A stretch of DNA of 64,000 bases, from the NCBI GenBank assembly GCA_013177805.1, contig JABLXU010000019.1, positions 62,001 to 126,000 of the forward strand, read 5' to 3'. A program made the translations under genes and the position numbers. Below are positions 28,876 through 37,489 of the stretch, piece by piece; position 1 is the first letter of the stretch; each line of letters starts with the position of its first letter. The notes beneath the pieces are model-generated. The model had not been told where the DNA came from and ran no database searches. It was given only the letters and a program-made list of their open reading frames with translations. The stretch comes from Candidatus Omnitrophota bacterium. Its GTDB lineage: Bacteria; Hinthialibacterota; Hinthialibacteria; Hinthialibacterales; Hinthialibacteraceae.

Positions 28876-28929
28876 ATAGAATGGCCAATCCGATCGAGAA
28901 ACACTTATCTGAGTTTAGGGAGGATTGTC

Positions 28930-29415
28930 ATGGAAAAGCAATTGCAGGAAATGAACAGGCGGATGAAGAGGTTGGAGAGGCAGAATCGGTTTTTCAAAAT
29001 GGTGTTAGCGTGTGCCGCGGCGGTAATGTTTTTTGCATACTTGAATGTCCCGGTGGAGAGTGAGCCGATCACGAAACAGGCGGAAACGCCGAAGCAGATC
29101 AAAGCGGTGTTGATGCTTGATGAACATGAAGCATATCCTGATGGTTCTCTTATCATTTCACCAGATAGCCAAAAATTCGCCGTTATAGAAGCACTTAAGC
29201 TAAAAATATTTGATCGCAATATGAATTTGATTCTTAATGTTGATTTGAATTTTACGGGAGGTGGATGGGAAGCTATGTTTTCGCCTGATGGAACACGTTT
29301 TGCATTTGTTAATACTCGAGAATTAAATGGAAGTCTAAAAATATGGGGATTTGAGGAGAGCGAGGCGGTGGTGGAGAGTTTCCAGATTCACGAGGCCACG
29401 GACACGGGGAAGTAA
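28930..29415 (+). CDS. Single-span membrane protein with coiled coil and TolB/WD40-like strands
   Basis: The ATG at 28930 is preceded by GGGAGG; the longer frame from 28771 runs into the preceding gene. The 161-residue product starts with an amphipathic coiled coil (EKQLQEMNRRMKRLERQNRF), then one hydrophobic span (MVLACAAAVMFFAYLNVPV). The outside part of about 115 residues contains two propeller-blade-like strands, LIISPDSQKFAVIE and AMFSPDGTRFAFVN. Two blades are too few to close a propeller, so it may be a remnant or pair with other copies. Codon usage is AT-richer than in the neighbours. Function unknown. A 72-base tandem repeat follows. Confidence 0.75.
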   Translation: MEKQLQEMNRRMKRLERQNRFFKMVLACAAAVMFFAYLNVPVESEPITKQAETPKQIKAVLMLDEHEAYPDGSLIISPDSQKFAVIEALKLKIFDRNMNLILNVDLNFTGGGWEAMFSPDGTRFAFVNTRELNGSLKIWGFEESEAVVESFQIHEATDTGK

Positions 29416-29488
29416 GGGTAATGCCGACGAATCGGACGAAGAGGTTGGCGAGGCGCCGGGTGGAGCGGGGGGGGCTGACGCCGGCGCT

Positions 29489-29762
29489 GCGGAAGATCAG
29501 AGAGAAGAAATTATAAGCTTTAGAGGGCGGACACCCGCCGGCCGCGCGCATCACTGGTGTGCGGAAGATCAGAGAGAAGAAATTATAAGCTTTAGAGGGC
29601 GGACACCCGCCGGCCGCGCGCATCACTGGCGTGCGGGAGATCAGAGAGAAGAAATTATAAGATTTAGAGGGCGGACACCCGCCGACCGCGCACATGACTG
29701 GTGTGCGGAAGATCAGAGAGAAGAGATTATAAAATTTAGAGGGCGGACACCTAGGTCCGCCC
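29489..29762. repeat. Tandem repeat, four units of 72 bp
   Basis: Units begin at 29489, 29561, 29633 and 29705 with GCGGAAGATCAGAGAGAAGA (GCGGGAGATC in the third unit), followed by TTATAA and GGGCGGACACCCGCCG. The first three are nearly identical. The last changes to a perfect hairpin, GGGCGGAC-ACCTAG-GTCCGCCC (29741-29762). The 72-base period equals 24 codons, so frames stay open on both strands. No start signal or known protein fits, and I treat it as noncoding. Confidence 0.85.
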
Positions 29763-29807
29763 CTACAAACCGTAAAACATGCTATTTTTAATGAATCCGG
29801 CGTAGTT

Positions 29808-30803
29808 TCACTGTCCGCCGTTGTGGGGAATGGTTTCCCCCAGAAGTGTCATGTGGTTTTTGGCTTCGGTGCGTTCCTTGTCCAGCAGCATGGTGAAATC
29901 GAGCCATTTGGTGGAGTGGGTCAATCCCCCGATGGAGATGTAATCAACCCCCGTTTCAGCCACGAACGAAACCGTGTTGAGGGAGATGCCGCCGGAGGCT
30001 TCGGTTTCCACCCGGCCGTCGATCAGACGGACGGCTTCGGCCATGGTGTCGATATCCATGTTGTCGAGCATGATGCGGTCGACGCCGGCCAGGATGGCTT
30101 CCTGCACTTCCTCCAGGTTGCGGGTTTCCACCTCGATGGCATACTGGTTGCCCCAGCGGTTGCGGGCGGCCTCGACGGCCTTGAGGATGCTTCCGCAGCT
30201 GTCGATATGGTTATCCTTGATCAATATCATGTCATACAGACCCATCCGGTGGTTGACCCCGCCGCCCACGCGCACGGCGTATTTCTCGAGACGGCGCAGC
30301 ATCGGCGTGGTTTTGCGGGTATCCGTGATCCGCACCTTGGTATGGCGGACCGCTTTCACGTGCTCGGACGTGGTGGTGGCGATGCCGGACAGGAAGGAGA
30401 GAAAATTCACCGCCACCCGCTCGCCGGTAAGCAGCGATCCCATAGGGCCTTCCAGCGTGAATACCGTCCGGCCTTTGGACAGGGTCTGGCCTTCCTTGGC
30501 CCAACGCTCCACTTTCACGGCGGGATCCACCAATTTGAAAACTTCGACGACCAACTGCGATCCGCACAGAACCCCTGTTTGCTTGCAAACAATCCGGGCG
30601 GAACCGATTTTATCCGGCGCGATGGTGGCCATGGTGGTCACATCTCCCGTGCCGCGGTCTTCCGCCAAGGCGGTGGCCAGGATGGAACGGATATCGTCAT
30701 CGATGACGAGCATATGTTCCACCAGGGGATCGCCCGCCCGCTGTTCCTGTTCCACATTCAGGCGGTTCTCCGCTAGAGAAGGTTCCCAGGTCATAGAAGG
30801 CAT
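29808..30803 (-). CDS. nadC: Nicotinate-nucleotide pyrophosphorylase (quinolinate phosphoribosyltransferase)
   Basis: The complete QPRTase pattern is present. These are the N-terminal EDRGTGDVTT, the Arg/His/Lys active-site stretch RITDTRKTTPMLRRLEKYAV, GGVNHRMGLYDMILIKDNHI, then IEVETRNLEEV, DRIMLDNMD and the phosphate-binding ASGGISLNTVSFVAETGVDY with SIGGLTHS. The enzyme makes nicotinate mononucleotide from quinolinate and PRPP in NAD synthesis, in the cytoplasm. The 331-residue form is about 40 residues longer than usual; ATG codons at 30794 and 30713 are alternatives, the last giving a standard length of 301. No nadA or nadB is adjacent. A divergent relative lies at 51581-52612. Confidence 0.97.
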   Translation of the reverse strand: MPSMTWEPSLAENRLNVEQEQRAGDPLVEHMLVIDDDIRSILATALAEDRGTGDVTTMATIAPDKIGSARIVCKQTGVLCGSQLVVEVFKLVDPAVKVERWAKEGQTLSKGRTVFTLEGPMGSLLTGERVAVNFLSFLSGIATTTSEHVKAVRHTKVRITDTRKTTPMLRRLEKYAVRVGGGVNHRMGLYDMILIKDNHIDSCGSILKAVEAARNRWGNQYAIEVETRNLEEVQEAILAGVDRIMLDNMDIDTMAEAVRLIDGRVETEASGGISLNTVSFVAETGVDYISIGGLTHSTKWLDFTMLLDKERTEAKNHMTLLGETIPHNGGQ

Positions 30804-31093
30804 GTTCTCCCTATGAGGTCGATTTGAGAAAGGGCAGATTGTTTCATTTTACTTATACTTTCCGAAAATCGAATGGAAAAAGTGACTTGGCTGGCTTATT
30901 TTTTTCCAGGGGGGATCGATCCGATTAATGGAAATCGTAGCAATCCGGGAGTGATATTTCCGGCAGGGTCTCTCCTGCTCTTTTCCGGATATCCCTTGGA
31001 AAGAAGCGGTTTACCTAGGCAATCTCCAAGGGAATCTGTACAATGGACCCATGGCTCGATGTGGCCTAAGTTCAATATAGGAAGTGGGTTATC

Positions 31094-34000
31094 ATGAGCA
31101 GAGGATCGTTCGCCGCCGGTATGTTGTGGTTTTCTCTTATTTCAGGGGGGGTGTTTTCCGCCGAGGCCCCGTTATTGAATCCCGATCTCGATCATCATAG
31201 CGCCTTAGGGCAGGCTTATATGGAGGAAGAGAACTTCCCCGCCGCCATCGAAGCCTACCGGCAGGCGGTGGCCCAGGCCCCCCGTTCCGCTTCTGACATC
31301 ATCAATTTGGGCATCGCCTATTACCATGGGGACCAGAACGAGGAGAGTATCCGGTTTTTGAAACAAGGGCTGGAACTCGATCCGGATAACGTGTTTGCCC
31401 TTTACAACCTGGGTCTGGCTTACAAGAAAATCGGGGATTCCACCCAAGCCGTGGAGTATTTTCAACGGACTGTGGATTTCGATTCTTCCGATGCCGCTTC
31501 TCTGTACAACTTGGGGTTGTCGTTGACCAAATTGAAACGGGATGACGAAGCCGCCAAATGGTTCGAGAAGACCATCCAGATCGATCCCAAGCACTCCAGC
31601 GCCTATTACCGTTTGTTTTTGTATTATGCCGTCACTAAGAAAGACATGGAACGCGCCCGGGAACAACAGCAGATATTTCAAGAACTCAAAAAAACCGAAC
31701 CCCAAAGGCCCGCCGACGCCGTGGACGAAGGTAAGTATCTGGGGCCCATCGAATTCGAGTTGCCAACCGCCGCCCTGCCCAATTTTACCTCAGACCTGCG
31801 CGCGCGATTCACTTTGAATCCCTCTTGGACTCAACGGATCGTCCAAGCCCTGGGTTCCCCGGAGGGCCGAATCCTGGCCGCTTGGCCGGATCTCGAAAAA
31901 CGCGAAACCGCGTTGGTGATTTCCAACGCCACCCAATCGGTTTGGCTGATCGTACCCGCGGAAGAGAAAGCCATGAGCGCCGTTTCACTGCCCGGCTCCG
32001 GCTGGACAGGCTGCGCTCCCGCGGACTTTGACAACGACGGGGATCCGGACCTTCTGTTATACGCCACGTCATTTCCCGGCCAACCTTTGGAAGAAAAAAC
32101 CGCCTTATTACGGAATGAGGGCAACGGGGTGTTTGAAGATATCAGCGCCACATTGGGGGATGATCCGGCAGGCGTGGCGGACGCGCTCTGGTGCGATTTC
32201 GACCACGAAGGCGACCTCGATCTGCTGCTCGCCCGGCCGGACAAGGGCGATATGATCTTCCAGAACAACGGGGATGGCGGTTTCACCAATATCACCAAAA
32301 AAGTCAGTGGCTTGGAACTGAGCAAAAGCCAAACCATCGCCGCGTCGGATCTCGATAACGACAACGACCTGGACATCCTGACGTGGTCCGCGGGACACCT
32401 CACGATCTACGCCAATCAGCGCGAAGTGAAATTCCAAAAATGGCTCACGGCCGAAATCCCGGGCGGGGTGGAACAACCGAAAATCCTCTGCCGGGACTTT
32501 GACAACGATGGCCGGATGGACATCTCGATCACCGGCATGAACGCCCAAGGTCCCGTGGCCTGGCGGCCGCACGGGGATAGCCTGGCGCCTCTCGCGCTGA
32601 CATCCGGCGCGGTCGGCAGTGTGATTCAATGCGTTTTCGACGCCAATAATGACGGATATGAGGATATCGTAACCGGGTCCGATTCCCGGCTGCGTATCCT
32701 ATTGCCCAACTATATTCTGTACAACCGCAATCCCCAGCCGTTCGAGAAGGTGGAAGACGCGTTCGCGGCAGAAGTCTCAACGTCTCCATCCCCGATGGTC
32801 CAGTTTGATCATCCCATGCCCGTGGATCTCGATTGGGACGGCGACCTCGATCTGCTGGCGACGCGCCGAGGGGAGACGCCCGGCCTCGTGGTATTCGAAA
32901 ACCAGGGGGGCAACCGAAACCGCTGGCTGGCCCTCAAGATCAAAGGCAGCAAAAACACGATCGATGGATTTGGATCAAAAATCCAGGTCAAGCATGACCT
33001 GTTCCGGGTGAAGAAGGAAGTGTCGTCGCCCGTCACCCATATCGGCCTGGGCGGACGCGAAAAGATCGGCGTCATCCGCCTCACCTGGCCGAATGGCATC
33101 TTTCAGAATGAAATCCTGGTGGCCTCGGACCAGATTCTTTCCGTCAGCGAAAAACCCGGCTACGCGGGATCTTGCCCGTTCGTGTATACCTGGAACGGCC
33201 GCGAATATGAATTCATCGCCGATTCCCTCTCCACCGGGCCGTTGGGGCTTTATGTCGGCGGTGGGTTTTTCCCGCCCCGGCCAGAGGAATACATCCGCAT
33301 CCGGGGCGATCAGCTGAAGCCGAAGGACGGTTTTTTCAACGTCCTGATGCGGGAAGAGCTGCGCGAGATCACCTATCTCGACCAGATGGAACTGTTCTCC
33401 GCCACGCACCCGGAAGCCCGGGAAATCCATGTCAACGAAAAATTCACCCTGCCGCCGTTCCCGGAGTTCAAACTCATCGGCATGTCAGCCCACGCCCGGC
33501 CGCCGCGACGGATGACCGACAACCAAGGCCAAGATGTCACGGAGCTGATCCGCGAGAACGACCACCGCTATCCCAAGCCCTGGAAACCCAGCCGGTATGA
33601 TGGCATCGGCGAGGAGCATTGGTTCGAGATCGACTTGAACGATTTCCGGGACGCGAAAACCCTCTATCTCTTCATGACCGGCTATGTGGATTGGCCCAAC
33701 TCCAGCCATGCCCTTTCGTTGGAGCAAAATCCCTCCCTGGATTTCGTCATGCCCTATCTGCAAGTGAAAGACGAAACCGGCGCGTGGGTGACGGTGCTCA
33801 ATCCCATGGGCTTCCCCGCCGGGAAACTCAAGACCGTGCCGCTGGATATCTCAACTATCTTCAAAGGGCCAGACCGGACGGTCCGCATCGTTTCGACCCT
33901 GCTGGTGCATTGGGACCGCATCTGGGTGGATCCCAATCCCCTCCTGGACGGCTTCGCGGTGCAACATTATCCCTATGTGTCCGCCGATCTGCGTTATGGC

Positions 34001-34489
34001 GGCTACGCGCGTTGTTACGACCTGGCACCGGACGGCCCGCACTGGTTCGACTATAACGTGCTCACTAGCAACGAGCGGTGGGACTATCACTGTGGTTCAT
34101 TCACCCGCTATGGTGACGTGACCCCGTTGCTCACCGCGTTCGATGACCGCTACATCATTATGCAGCACGGTGACGAGGCCGCGGTGCGGTTCCAGGCCCC
34201 GCGAAGCGAGACGCCCGGCGAGGTGACTTACTTCCTGCACGCTGTGGGCTGGGTGAAAGATTTGGACTACAGTACCGCGTACAGCCAACAAGTGGAGCCG
34301 CTGCCCTTCCGGGGGATGTCCGGCTATCCATACGGACCGGATGAGGCCTATCCCCTGACGGATGAGAACCTCCAATACATGGTGGAATACAACACGCGGG
34401 AATTCACCCGCCCCAACGAACCGCTTACGCCCCCCCGGACAGTGATCCCTCCCGCATCAACGGGCGGGTCTCGTTCTGAAAGCGAGTGA
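31094..34489 (+). CDS. Secreted TPR - VCBS/FG-GAP - ASPIC/UnbV protein with long C-terminal domain
   Basis: A Sec leader (about 1-23) is followed by four to five TPRs (35-200), then five Ca-binding FG-GAP/VCBS repeats at about 307-600: DFDNDGDPDLLLY, DFDHEGDLDLLLA, DLDNDNDLDILTW, DFDNDGRMDISIT, DANNDGYEDIVTG and DLDWDGDLDLLAT. The ASPIC/UnbV domain is at 605-685 (LALKIKGSKNTIDGFGSKI, GLGGREKIGVIRLTWPNG). Residues 690-1131 form a further conserved-looking domain opening with CPFVYTWNGREYEFIADSL, then EELREITYLDQMELFSA. CRTAC-like proteins of this layout are frequent in Acidobacteria and PVC bacteria and are thought to act at the cell surface; no enzymatic role is proven. The last 65 bases overlap the end of the convergent deaminase gene. 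Confidence 0.93.
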   Translation: MSRGSFAAGMLWFSLISGGVFSAEAPLLNPDLDHHSALGQAYMEEENFPAAIEAYRQAVAQAPRSASDIINLGIAYYHGDQNEESIRFLKQGLELDPDNVFALYNLGLAYKKIGDSTQAVEYFQRTVDFDSSDAASLYNLGLSLTKLKRDDEAAKWFEKTIQIDPKHSSAYYRLFLYYAVTKKDMERAREQQQIFQELKKTEPQRPADAVDEGKYLGPIEFELPTAALPNFTSDLRARFTLNPSWTQRIVQALGSPEGRILAAWPDLEKRETALVISNATQSVWLIVPAEEKAMSAVSLPGSGWTGCAPADFDNDGDPDLLLYATSFPGQPLEEKTALLRNEGNGVFEDISATLGDDPAGVADALWCDFDHEGDLDLLLARPDKGDMIFQNNGDGGFTNITKKVSGLELSKSQTIAASDLDNDNDLDILTWSAGHLTIYANQREVKFQKWLTAEIPGGVEQPKILCRDFDNDGRMDISITGMNAQGPVAWRPHGDSLAPLALTSGAVGSVIQCVFDANNDGYEDIVTGSDSRLRILLPNYILYNRNPQPFEKVEDAFAAEVSTSPSPMVQFDHPMPVDLDWDGDLDLLATRRGETPGLVVFENQGGNRNRWLALKIKGSKNTIDGFGSKIQVKHDLFRVKKEVSSPVTHIGLGGREKIGVIRLTWPNGIFQNEILVASDQILSVSEKPGYAGSCPFVYTWNGREYEFIADSLSTGPLGLYVGGGFFPPRPEEYIRIRGDQLKPKDGFFNVLMREELREITYLDQMELFSATHPEAREIHVNEKFTLPPFPEFKLIGMSAHARPPRRMTDNQGQDVTELIRENDHRYPKPWKPSRYDGIGEEHWFEIDLNDFRDAKTLYLFMTGYVDWPNSSHALSLEQNPSLDFVMPYLQVKDETGAWVTVLNPMGFPAGKLKTVPLDISTIFKGPDRTVRIVSTLLVHWDRIWVDPNPLLDGFAVQHYPYVSADLRYGGYARCYDLAPDGPHWFDYNVLTSNERWDYHCGSFTRYGDVTPLLTAFDDRYIIMQHGDEAAVRFQAPRSETPGEVTYFLHAVGWVKDLDYSTAYSQQVEPLPFRGMSGYPYGPDEAYPLTDENLQYMVEYNTREFTRPNEPLTPPRTVIPPASTGGSRSESE

Positions 34490-35540
34490 GAAGGGCTTGT
34501 TTGGCGGAGGATTCCAGGAAAGAAGCCTGAATGGCATTCTCGATCAATGCAGGGATCTCTTCAGGACGAAAGCCCAGGTAGTGAATCAATTTACCCAGTT
34601 CTTCCGTGAGAGAAACCTTGAAAAAAGCGGGGTCATCTGTCCCGGTGTTCACAGGAATGCCGCGCTCGTGATAATAACGGAAAGGATGCTCCTCCAGGCC
34701 CGGAATCACGCCCAGCATGACATTGCTGGTGGGGCACAGATTAAGTGGTATTTGGTTTTCCGCTAAGTACTCCACCAACGTTGGATCCTCCCGCGATCGC
34801 ACGCCGTGGTCGATCCGCTCCACTTTTAGCGCGCGGATCGCCCCCCAGACGGAATCCGGTCCCCGGCCCTCCCCCGCGTGAGCGGTCTTGCGCAGGCCGA
34901 TCGCGCCGGCATATTCAAAGATAGCCGCGGAATCCTCCGGGGGAAAATTCTCCCCTCCTCCCAGGCCGATTCCCACGACGCGCTCAACCGGATGCTTCTC
35001 CACCTCCCGGATCATCTCCATTCCGATCACAGGTCCCAGGTCGCGGACGATGTCAATAATGTAACGGTGATCCACCATGCCGTTGGTGGCTTCGCACAGG
35101 CCGGCATCGATCGCGCCGATTATTTCCTGGTACGGAATGCCGGACCGCATGAACTTGTACGGCGCGAGGGTCAGTTCCACGTACCGTATGTTTTCGCGAA
35201 GCAACCGCCGGCCCAGATCCGCCGCTGCATGGTGGAAATCGTCCGCTTCCTGGAACAAGGAAGAGACATACAGGAAATTTTCGAAAAACATCCGCGCGTT
35301 GGAGAAATAGAGGCGCCATTCCGCGTCGCTAAGTGTGCGAATGGATTGCACCCCATATTTCCGCCCCAATTCTAAAATAACCGGAGCGCTGACGGCCCCT
35401 TCGAAATGGAGATGGATCTCCGCCTTGGGCAGCCGTTCCAGATAGCGCCATATTTCGGGAGTCAGTTTTGGTACTGGGGGTTTCCGTGCGGTTCGGTTTT
35501 TCCTCCAGATCAGCGCCAAAAGCCGGTTTTTTATAGACAT
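34425..35540 (-). CDS. Adenosine deaminase-family aminohydrolase
   Basis: The zinc hydrolase pattern is complete: AEIHLHFEGAV supplies the HxH pair, HAGEGRGPDSVW the third His and catalytic Glu, RIDHGVRS the base His, LNLCPTSNVML the family signature, and NTGTDDPAFF the final Asp ligand. It should deaminate adenosine or a related purine (some relatives use adenine or aminofutalosine) in the cytoplasm. The start chosen is the ATG at 35540 with AGGATGAAGAG before it; ATG 35549 is the alternative, and the longer frame intrudes into the divergent neighbour. The 3' end overlaps the VCBS protein gene by 65 bases tail to tail. Exact substrate is uncertain. Confidence 0.93.
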   Translation of the reverse strand: MSIKNRLLALIWRKNRTARKPPVPKLTPEIWRYLERLPKAEIHLHFEGAVSAPVILELGRKYGVQSIRTLSDAEWRLYFSNARMFFENFLYVSSLFQEADDFHHAAADLGRRLLRENIRYVELTLAPYKFMRSGIPYQEIIGAIDAGLCEATNGMVDHRYIIDIVRDLGPVIGMEMIREVEKHPVERVVGIGLGGGENFPPEDSAAIFEYAGAIGLRKTAHAGEGRGPDSVWGAIRALKVERIDHGVRSREDPTLVEYLAENQIPLNLCPTSNVMLGVIPGLEEHPFRYYHERGIPVNTGTDDPAFFKVSLTEELGKLIHYLGFRPEEIPALIENAIQASFLESSAKQALLTRFQNETRPLMREGSLSGGA

Positions 35541-35613
35541 TCTCTTCATCCTGCGAATTGGATACCATACCCCATCATTTAAAAAAGAAACTATAAATAG
35601 GGAAATCGTGCCG

Positions 35614-36627
35614 ATGCCTTGGGTACCCGCCACTTCCGAACATATCCCCTCCATCCGGCAGCATTTCGCGCGCTTGCGTGAATCCCAGTCCCAAAACGTC
35701 TCCTACCTGAGGGAACCGGGGGTACTGGATTTTCACGCGGATCGGATTATTCAAAGCCTCACGAATCCAGCCGGTGATCCATCGCTCATGGTGTTCCCCG
35801 GCGGATTCGAGGTCTTGGCCCTTGCGGGAATCTCTCCTTCCCCTTGGCATAGTCGTCATTTTGGCATAGATTATTACAAAATCCAGCCATTTTTTTGCTT
35901 TACGGAAGATCCCTCCGTTATCGAGGCTCTGGTCTGTGGGCTTCGCGAACCGTGCGGCGGGCGGGACAGCCTTTATGCTTTCCGCGTCGCGGCCTGCCAT
36001 TCCGCCTTGGTTTATCATTTAGGGCGGCATGGATTTACGTTTGTTGGGACATCCGTGCGGATGGAGATCCCCCTGGCGAAAAAATCCATTATTGACACGA
36101 TGCCCAGCGCAAGCTATGATACATTACCAATACGGGACTTTAAGGAAACAGACCTTCCGCGGCTTCAAGACATCATCCGGCGGTCTCACAAGCATAGTCA
36201 CTTTTTCTGTGAAGTCCGCTTTTCCCCGGAACGGGTACGGGATCTGTTCGCGGAATGGATCCGGAAGTCCGCCCAGGGACTCGCGCATAAAATCCTGGTC
36301 GCCGAGTTCGAGGGGGAGATAGGTGGATTTTGTTCCATCTTTCTCAACTCATCACTGTACCCTTATATCCGTAAATCCATCGGTATCATTGATTTTATCG
36401 TTGTGGATGCGCGGAGGCAGGGAAAAGGAGCAGGGAAACAACTGTTGCAGGCCACGTTCACCGAATTGGCCGGCAAGGCGGACGTGGTTGAATTGCGCAC
36501 CATGGCGGATAACTTGGCAGCGATCCGCTTTTACGAAAAAAACGGTTTTCGCATTCTATCGGCCGACCAGCATTTTCATTATTGGACGGATCCGGCGGAC
36601 AGGGGAAAAAAGAATGTAAACGTATGA
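35614..36627 (+). CDS. GNAT-family N-acetyltransferase (two GNAT-like halves)
   Basis: The 337-residue protein starts at ATG 35614 or at the GTG six bases earlier; AGGGA lies just upstream. The C-terminal half is a clear GNAT domain: IRDFKETDLPRLQDIIRRSH, the beta-strand KILVAEFEGEIGGFCSIFLN, the acetyl-CoA loop VVDARRQGKGAGKQLLQATF and the end MADNLAAIRFYEKNGFRILS. The N-terminal half (for example AGISPSPWHSRHFGIDYYKI and ALVYHLGRHGFTFVGTSVRM) resembles a second, decayed GNAT fold, as in TDP-fucosamine acetyltransferase-like proteins. It acetylates an amine, perhaps on a sugar; the substrate is inferred only. The stop overlaps the start of the HNH gene (ATGA), so they form an operon. Confidence 0.9.
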   Translation: MPWVPATSEHIPSIRQHFARLRESQSQNVSYLREPGVLDFHADRIIQSLTNPAGDPSLMVFPGGFEVLALAGISPSPWHSRHFGIDYYKIQPFFCFTEDPSVIEALVCGLREPCGGRDSLYAFRVAACHSALVYHLGRHGFTFVGTSVRMEIPLAKKSIIDTMPSASYDTLPIRDFKETDLPRLQDIIRRSHKHSHFFCEVRFSPERVRDLFAEWIRKSAQGLAHKILVAEFEGEIGGFCSIFLNSSLYPYIRKSIGIIDFIVVDARRQGKGAGKQLLQATFTELAGKADVVELRTMADNLAAIRFYEKNGFRILSADQHFHYWTDPADRGKKNVNV

Positions 36628-37181
36628 AACAGTCCGAGTTCGCCCACCATCGAGTCTTGGTACTCAATTCCAGTTACGAGGCGATCAACATCTGTACGGC
36701 TCGGCGGGCCATCGTTATGCTCTTGACCGGCAAGGCTGATGTGGTGGAAAACGCTCCCCACCGGGTCCGGGCCTCGAGCCTGCAAATGCCCTTGCCCGAA
36801 GTCATCCGCATCCGGCGCTTCATCAAACTCCCTTACCGTCCCATCCCCTTCTGCCGGAAAAACATCATGCTGCGTGACGCGTATTCTTGCCAGTATTGTG
36901 GCGAACAGTTGCCTTCGGATGAGTTGACTCTTGACCACGTCATCCCCCTCTCGCGCGGCGGCAAGGATACCTGGAACAACGTGGTCACCGCCTGCAAGCG
37001 CTGCAATCACAAAAAGGGCAACAACTTTATCGAGGAAATCGGAATGACCCTGGTCTCGCCCCCCCGCAAGCCTACCCTGCCGACGTTTCTGCATCTGGTG
37101 CGCTTGATGGGCGAAAAACGCGAAGTCTGGCGGAAATATTTGTTTTATGACGATGAACCCAGCGCTGAAGCGGTGGTGTAG
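36624..37181 (+). CDS. HNH endonuclease-family protein
   Basis: The start is the ATG at 36624, overlapping the GNAT stop, and gives 185 residues beginning MKQSEFAHHRVLVLNSSYEA. Residues about 90-145 are an HNH nuclease with zinc fingers: CQYCGEQLPSDELTLDHVIP, LSRGGKDTWNNVVTACKRCN and HKKGNN, that is CxxC, the catalytic DH, the central N and a second CxxC. The N-terminal part (VLNSSYEAINICTARRAIVM, then LLTGKADVVE) is typical of the widespread chromosomal HNH family sometimes annotated as McrA-like. Its natural role is unknown. It is common in environmental bacteria and does not by itself indicate a restriction system or intron. Confidence 0.95.
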   Translation: MKQSEFAHHRVLVLNSSYEAINICTARRAIVMLLTGKADVVENAPHRVRASSLQMPLPEVIRIRRFIKLPYRPIPFCRKNIMLRDAYSCQYCGEQLPSDELTLDHVIPLSRGGKDTWNNVVTACKRCNHKKGNNFIEEIGMTLVSPPRKPTLPTFLHLVRLMGEKREVWRKYLFYDDEPSAEAVV

Positions 37182-37187
37182 TTGAAA

Positions 37188-37203
37188 CCGGTCCCTGGAC
37201 CGG
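37188..37203 (+). terminator. Possible weak terminator hairpin after the HNH gene
   Basis: CCGGTCCCTGGACCGG, a perfect inverted repeat with a very short loop, starts seven bases after the stop codon. No T-tract follows directly, so intrinsic termination would be weak. Confidence 0.3.
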
Positions 37204-37347
37204 AAGGCAAAAACCTTGATCGTAGGGATGAAGGCCGATTGACGGAAACGCGAATCTGGATATGATAATGAGCGGCGAAGGAATTGGTGAAGTAATTTCA
37301 TAGCCAATGATCATAGCCAATGAAAAATCAAATCCAGATCTTCCGAT

Positions 37348-37421
37348 GCGCCTGTAGCTCAGTTGGATAGAGCACTGGATTCCGGATCCAGGTGTCGGGG
37401 GTTCAAATCCCTCCAGGCGTA
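37348..37421 (+). tRNA. tRNA-Arg (CCG)
   Basis: A complete cloverleaf. The acceptor GCGCCTG pairs with CAGGCGT (G1-U72 wobble). The D-arm is GCTCAGTTGGATAGAGC, the anticodon arm CTGGA-TTCCGGA-TCCAG with anticodon CCG at 37382-37384, and the T-arm GGGGGTTCAAATCCCTC. The discriminator is A and the CCA is not encoded. It reads CGG codons. Confidence 0.95.
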
Positions 37422-37489
37422 CTTTCCCGATCAAATCAATCAATCACCGGAACCTCCGGATTCTGACCGCCCCGCCTTCGGTTCGTTCC

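Noticed and set aside
28771-28929. N-terminal extension of the small TolB-like protein gene
   Set aside because: It overlaps the glycosyltransferase stop and a dispersed repeat copy; the ATG at 28930 has a clear ribosome site.
29489-29762. CRISPR array
   Set aside because: The 72-base units are contiguous, with no distinct repeat/spacer alternation and no cas genes.
29351-29791. Open frames across the 72-bp tandem repeat on both strands (146 and 128 codons)
   Set aside because: They stay open because the period is a multiple of three; no ribosome site, no leader, and compositions dictated by the repeat.
36624-37181. HNH gene as sign of a restriction, homing or phage module
   Set aside because: Its neighbours are ordinary genes, it lies in an operon with a GNAT gene, and this HNH family is common on chromosomes.
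37182-37489. tRNA-Arg as an integration site of a mobile element
   Set aside because: No integrase, no repeated 3' end of the tRNA gene and no foreign-looking block next to it.
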